Source: DASRAP01 sp035277145 (GTDB lineage: Bacteria; Gemmatimonadota; Gemmatimonadetes; Gemmatimonadales; Gemmatimonadaceae). From it: 64,000 nucleotides of DNA. Below the pieces are notes generated by a model. The model made no database searches, was not told where the DNA came from, and was given only the letters and a program-made list of their open reading frames with translations. The stretch lies in NCBI GenBank assembly GCA_035277145.1, contig DATELA010000024.1, positions 62,001-126,000 of the forward strand, read 5' to 3'. Positions within the stretch are counted from its first letter, which is position 1. Each line of letters opens with the position of its first letter. Below are positions 60,782 through 64,000 of this stretch, piece by piece. The translations under genes were made by a program, and so were the position numbers.

Positions 60782-63220
60782 CTATTGACGGCGCATGGCG
60801 ATAGCCGGATCGATGCGCGCCGCTCGGCGCGCCGGCAGCCAACACGCGACCAAACCGATTGCGGTCATCGTGACTGCGACTCCGGCAAGCGTCAGCGGAT
60901 CGTACGGCTCGACACCGAACAACAGGCCTTGAATGAACCGCGACGCGAGGACCGCACCTACCACGCCGACAATCAATCCAACACCGAGCAGTACGCCGCC
61001 CTCTTTGATGATCATGCGCAGGACCTGCCCGCTATCCGCGCCAAGGCTCATCCGAATTCCAATTTCGTTCGTTCGCGCGCTCACCGAGAACGCGAGCACC
61101 CCGGCGATTCCGACAGCGGCGATGATCACCGCGAGAATGCTGAACGACGAGAGCAGGGCCGCGTTGAGACGTCGCGGTGCAACGCTTTGATCGCGAATCT
61201 GCGACACCGTCAGCACGTTCTCGATGGGATCACTCGGCGCAATCGAACGAACAACCTTGGTCGCAGCCGGTGCCAAGCCCGATGCATTACGCGTCGCGCG
61301 AACAACGAGCGTGCCGGCGAACGTCACTTCCTGCGCGAACGGCTGAAACAACGCGGGCGGTGCGGCAGCATCGAGGCCCCCGTCTTTCGTGTCAGCGACG
61401 ACACCTACGACCGTGCGCCAATCCCCACTCACGGGAATGAAACGAAGTACATCACCGGTCCACGCTACACGCTGTCCGATCGGATCACGATCCGGGAACA
61501 AATGGTCCGCAAGCGTCTTGTTGAGAATGACAACGCGTTCGGCACCCCGAATATCGGTACTCAGAAACTCGCGGCCTTTGAGCAACGTGATGCCCGCCGC
61601 GCGGAAATACTCTGGGCTCGCGGTGCGATACTCGGCTTTGGGGATCGCTTCGCCGGACGCGAGCGTGCGACCTTCCGCTTTGAGATCCAGCTGGAATCCG
61701 CCCGAATTACGAAGCGGCACCACAGACCCAAGTCCCACGTCCGTGACGCCAGCAATACCCTGCAATTCCTGCCGCATACGATCGTAAAGCGTTTTGATCG
61801 CGGTGTCGCTGCGCGTTTGTCCAAGCGGTACTTCCATCGTCAACACTTCTTCGGCGTTCAGTCCGTCGTCGACCTGCGAGAGGCGGAGCATTGTTCGCGT
61901 CAATAGTCCAGCACCGGCGAGCAACACCACGGACACAGCGATTTGCGCCACCACCAGCACGCGCTGCAAGCGCTGCCGGCGCAAGCTGCCACTCACGCGC
62001 GTAACGCCGGCCGTAATCCACGCACCCAGCGATCCTTCTTTCGCGAGCGTGGGCGCGAACGACAGCAGCACGGACACGATGAGCGTGAGCACGAGTGTGA
62101 ACGTGAGCACGAGGCCGTCGAGCTGGATCTCATTCGCGCGCGGTGAAAAGCGCTCCGCGAACGAGACGAGCAGCGCGAGTCCGCTTCGTGCGATCACAAG
62201 ACCGAGCGCCGCGCCGACGGACGCGAGCACCAGATTCTCCGCGAGCAGCAAGCGCCGAAGGCGCGCGGTGCCGGCGCCGAGCGCGGCGCGCACCACAAGC
62301 TCGTGTTCGCGGCGCACGCTGCGCATCAAGGTGAGGTTTGCGACGTTCGCGGCGGAGATGATCATCACGAAGGCCGCGGCCGCCATCAACAACCACAACG
62401 TCAGCCGCGCACGCTCGCCGAGGATTTCCTGAAACGGTGTGAGGGTGACTTTGTATCCTGAGCCCGGATCGTATGCGTCGGGATGATCTTTCTGCACAAT
62501 CGCGCGAATGCCGGCGACTTCGCTGCGCGCTTGCTGCACCGTTGCGTTCGGCGCCAGGCGCGCGATCATTTCAGTCATCCGGTGCGTGCGGCCATGCTCC
62601 ATCATCGCGCTCGTATGGTGCTCGCTGATCACCATGTTCATGATCGCGTCGATGCGATTCGGGAAGTACGGCGCAGGTTCGATCACGCCAACGATTTCTA
62701 CGGCGCGCCCATCGACCCGGGCGGTTTTCCCGACAACGCCCGTGTCGCCGCCAAACCGAGACATCCAGTAGTCGTGCGTCAGCATCAACACCGGGTCAAC
62801 GCTCTTTCCGTCGTCGCGACTGTTCAACGTTCTCCCGAGCTGCGCGCGGAGCCCCATCACCTCGAAATAGTTGCCCGTAACCAGGCCGATGTTCATGCGC
62901 ACCGCGTCGCCCTGGCCCTCGAGCGTGAGCGCGATCTGGGAGTACTCGGCGATCCCGCTCATCGTTTTTGTAGCGTTGCGGAAATCGAGAATCTCGGGCA
63001 CAGAGAACAGGACGTTGCTCTGCGTCGAATTCGACTGGCGCAAATACATCAGGCGGTCGCCGTCGCGGTGCGGCAGCGGTTTGAGTAACACGCCGCGCAC
63101 GACACTGAAGATTGCGGTATTCGCGCCGATGCCGAGTCCGAGCGTGAGCACGACGGCGATGGCGAATCCCGGTGCGCGAACGAGCGAGCGGACGGCGTAT
63201 TTGAAGTCGCGTGTCAACAT
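60782..63220 (-). CDS. ADOP-type ABC transporter permease (MacB/FtsX domains)
   Basis: An 812-residue membrane protein with two MacB periplasmic-core/FtsX modules: a first transmembrane helix FAIAVVLTLGLGIGANTAIF and a second module near LRRQRLQRVLVVAQIAVSVV. The end VACWLPARRAARIDPAIAMR is typical of FtsX permeases. No ATPase gene is adjacent. Such orphan duplicated permeases are abundant in Acidobacteria and Gemmatimonadota; substrate unknown. Confidence 0.92.
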   Translation of the reverse strand: MLTRDFKYAVRSLVRAPGFAIAVVLTLGLGIGANTAIFSVVRGVLLKPLPHRDGDRLMYLRQSNSTQSNVLFSVPEILDFRNATKTMSGIAEYSQIALTLEGQGDAVRMNIGLVTGNYFEVMGLRAQLGRTLNSRDDGKSVDPVLMLTHDYWMSRFGGDTGVVGKTARVDGRAVEIVGVIEPAPYFPNRIDAIMNMVISEHHTSAMMEHGRTHRMTEMIARLAPNATVQQARSEVAGIRAIVQKDHPDAYDPGSGYKVTLTPFQEILGERARLTLWLLMAAAAFVMIISAANVANLTLMRSVRREHELVVRAALGAGTARLRRLLLAENLVLASVGAALGLVIARSGLALLVSFAERFSPRANEIQLDGLVLTFTLVLTLIVSVLLSFAPTLAKEGSLGAWITAGVTRVSGSLRRQRLQRVLVVAQIAVSVVLLAGAGLLTRTMLRLSQVDDGLNAEEVLTMEVPLGQTRSDTAIKTLYDRMRQELQGIAGVTDVGLGSVVPLRNSGGFQLDLKAEGRTLASGEAIPKAEYRTASPEYFRAAGITLLKGREFLSTDIRGAERVVILNKTLADHLFPDRDPIGQRVAWTGDVLRFIPVSGDWRTVVGVVADTKDGGLDAAAPPALFQPFAQEVTFAGTLVVRATRNASGLAPAATKVVRSIAPSDPIENVLTVSQIRDQSVAPRRLNAALLSSFSILAVIIAAVGIAGVLAFSVSARTNEIGIRMSLGADSGQVLRMIIKEGGVLLGVGLIVGVVGAVLASRFIQGLLFGVEPYDPLTLAGVAVTMTAIGLVACWLPARRAARIDPAIAMRRQ

Positions 63221-63364
63221 GGGCTAGGAAGGTGGGGCGTCCAACGGAGCGAAGGTAGGGGTGAGGGACGGACTGGCCCGCTTGGCGTGGGCATCCGGTC
63301 TCTCGAAAGGATTAGACGGGGGCACAGGCCAAAACTCATCGGTGACCCTCAGCCCCGGCCGACG

Positions 63365-64000
63365 CTACGCCGATGCCCGAAGACAGCCTTCTACTGCCTC
63401 GGCAATTGCCAGCGTCCGGGAGTCGGCCATGGTTTCGCCGACGAGCATCAGTCCCATTGGCAGTTCCTCCGGCCGATGCATGGGGATGCTAACGGCACAT
63501 CGGTCGAAAAAGTTGACCAGGCTGGTATTGCGTAGCGTCAGCGCATTGGCGGACGTCCACCCCCGCGGCGACTCCACATCCGCAAATCGCGGCGCCACGG
63601 TCGCCATTGTGGGCATGACCAACGCGTCATACTCCGCGGAGCGCTTGTTCGCGTCGGTAATGAGTCCCGTCCGCGCGAGCAGCAGCGCTTTGTATTGGGC
63701 ATCCGTCATGCGGCGTCCAATCTCGAGTCGCGCGCGCACGTTCGGGTCGTAGCCGTCGAAGGCACCACCGGACAACCGCGCATGAACAGCGTACGCCTCA
63801 GCATTTGCGATCGTTCCGTCTATCGATAGTTCGCGCACGCGCGTGAACTCCGGGAAGAGAACCGGCTGAATCGATACGCTGGCGCGCTCGAGCGCGGCGA
63901 TTGCGCGGTTGAATGCAGCGTTCACCGAGGGTTCGAGATCTTCAAACACAACGTCGGCCGGCACGGCGAGTCGCAGTGCGTCGAGTGAAATCGACGCATG
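63365..64000 (-). CDS. Amidase-signature-family enzyme, C-terminal part (gene continues past window)
   Basis: The frame is open to the right edge (the gene's 5' part lies outside). About 210 residues are visible. The segments EYDALVMPTMATVAPRF and NFFDRCAVSIPMHRPEELPM and GLMLVG are typical of the last third of amidase-signature enzymes. The catalytic Ser-Ser-Lys core is not in view. It is upstream of the ADOP gene on the same strand, 144 bases away. Confidence 0.85.
   Translation of the reverse strand, partial: HASISLDALRLAVPADVVFEDLEPSVNAAFNRAIAALERASVSIQPVLFPEFTRVRELSIDGTIANAEAYAVHARLSGGAFDGYDPNVRARLEIGRRMTDAQYKALLLARTGLITDANKRSAEYDALVMPTMATVAPRFADVESPRGWTSANALTLRNTSLVNFFDRCAVSIPMHRPEELPMGLMLVGETMADSRTLAIAEAVEGCLRASA

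Noticed and set aside
60782..63220. ADOP permease read as a broken MacB lacking its ATPase
   Set aside because: The two-module orphan permease is an established complete form of this family.

Overview
This 64 kb window is high-GC bacterial chromosome with very dense packing: many genes share ATGA, GTGA or TGATG start/stop overlaps, and GTG starts are common. The mix of genes fits a soil-type Gemmatimonadota or a neighbouring phylum. Pointers are an orphan MacB/FtsX-type permease of the ADOP type, secreted M16 and M28 peptidases, Gly/Arg-rich secreted proteins, a Bacteroidetes-like three-gene succinate dehydrogenase, and E. coli-type NADP isocitrate dehydrogenase. This placement is inference from gene content; no rRNA is present to prove it. 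I see no phage, insertion sequence, CRISPR array or defence island.

Region 1 (1-13.5 kb) carries CorC-like membrane protein(s), then a compact acyl-CoA operon. It holds a MeaB-type GTPase, an acyl-CoA mutase large subunit, OsmC, a methyltransferase, the B12-binding mutase subunit, an acyl-CoA carboxylase beta subunit, and AtuA split into two genes. Small membrane proteins, a U32 (RlhA/TrhP-type) protein and an acyl-CoA dehydrogenase follow. The mutase carries the Phe and Gln substrate-pocket residues of isobutyryl-CoA mutase, not the Tyr and Arg of methylmalonyl-CoA mutase.

Region 2 (13.5-24 kb) has an RNase E/G with a structured leader, a secreted M16 peptidase, rplU-rpmA, a secreted M28 peptidase, a GDPD, and an overlapping sigma / anti-sigma / Spy-like secreted protein module.

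Region 3 (24-59.3 kb) is a run of about 37 kb (from the sigma factor on) in which every accepted gene is on the + strand. It includes tRNA-Leu(CAA), Hpt, a serine-glyoxylate-type aminotransferase, gdhA, icd and pepA. Next come yicC-gmk-rpoZ-coaBC-udg-dnaB-radA-ispD-tsaC-phosphatase-aroE-comF, then gap-pgk-tpiA-secG-carA, an HU-like gene and moaD-moaE-moaA. Tandem paralogous lipoproteins, mdh-sdhC-sdhA-sdhB, a phosphopantetheinyl transferase and a GGDEF-REC protein end the run.

Region 4 (59.3-64 kb) is on the - strand: a MATE exporter, an ADOP permease and the 3' part of an amidase gene.

The most interesting items are the isobutyryl-CoA-mutase signature in its operon, a YwlE-like protein-arginine phosphatase signature next to tsaC, the sigma/anti-sigma/Spy-like module, a secreted protein built from two copies of an unrecognised domain, the RNase E/G leader, and heptamer/octamer repeats placed at gene starts and ends.
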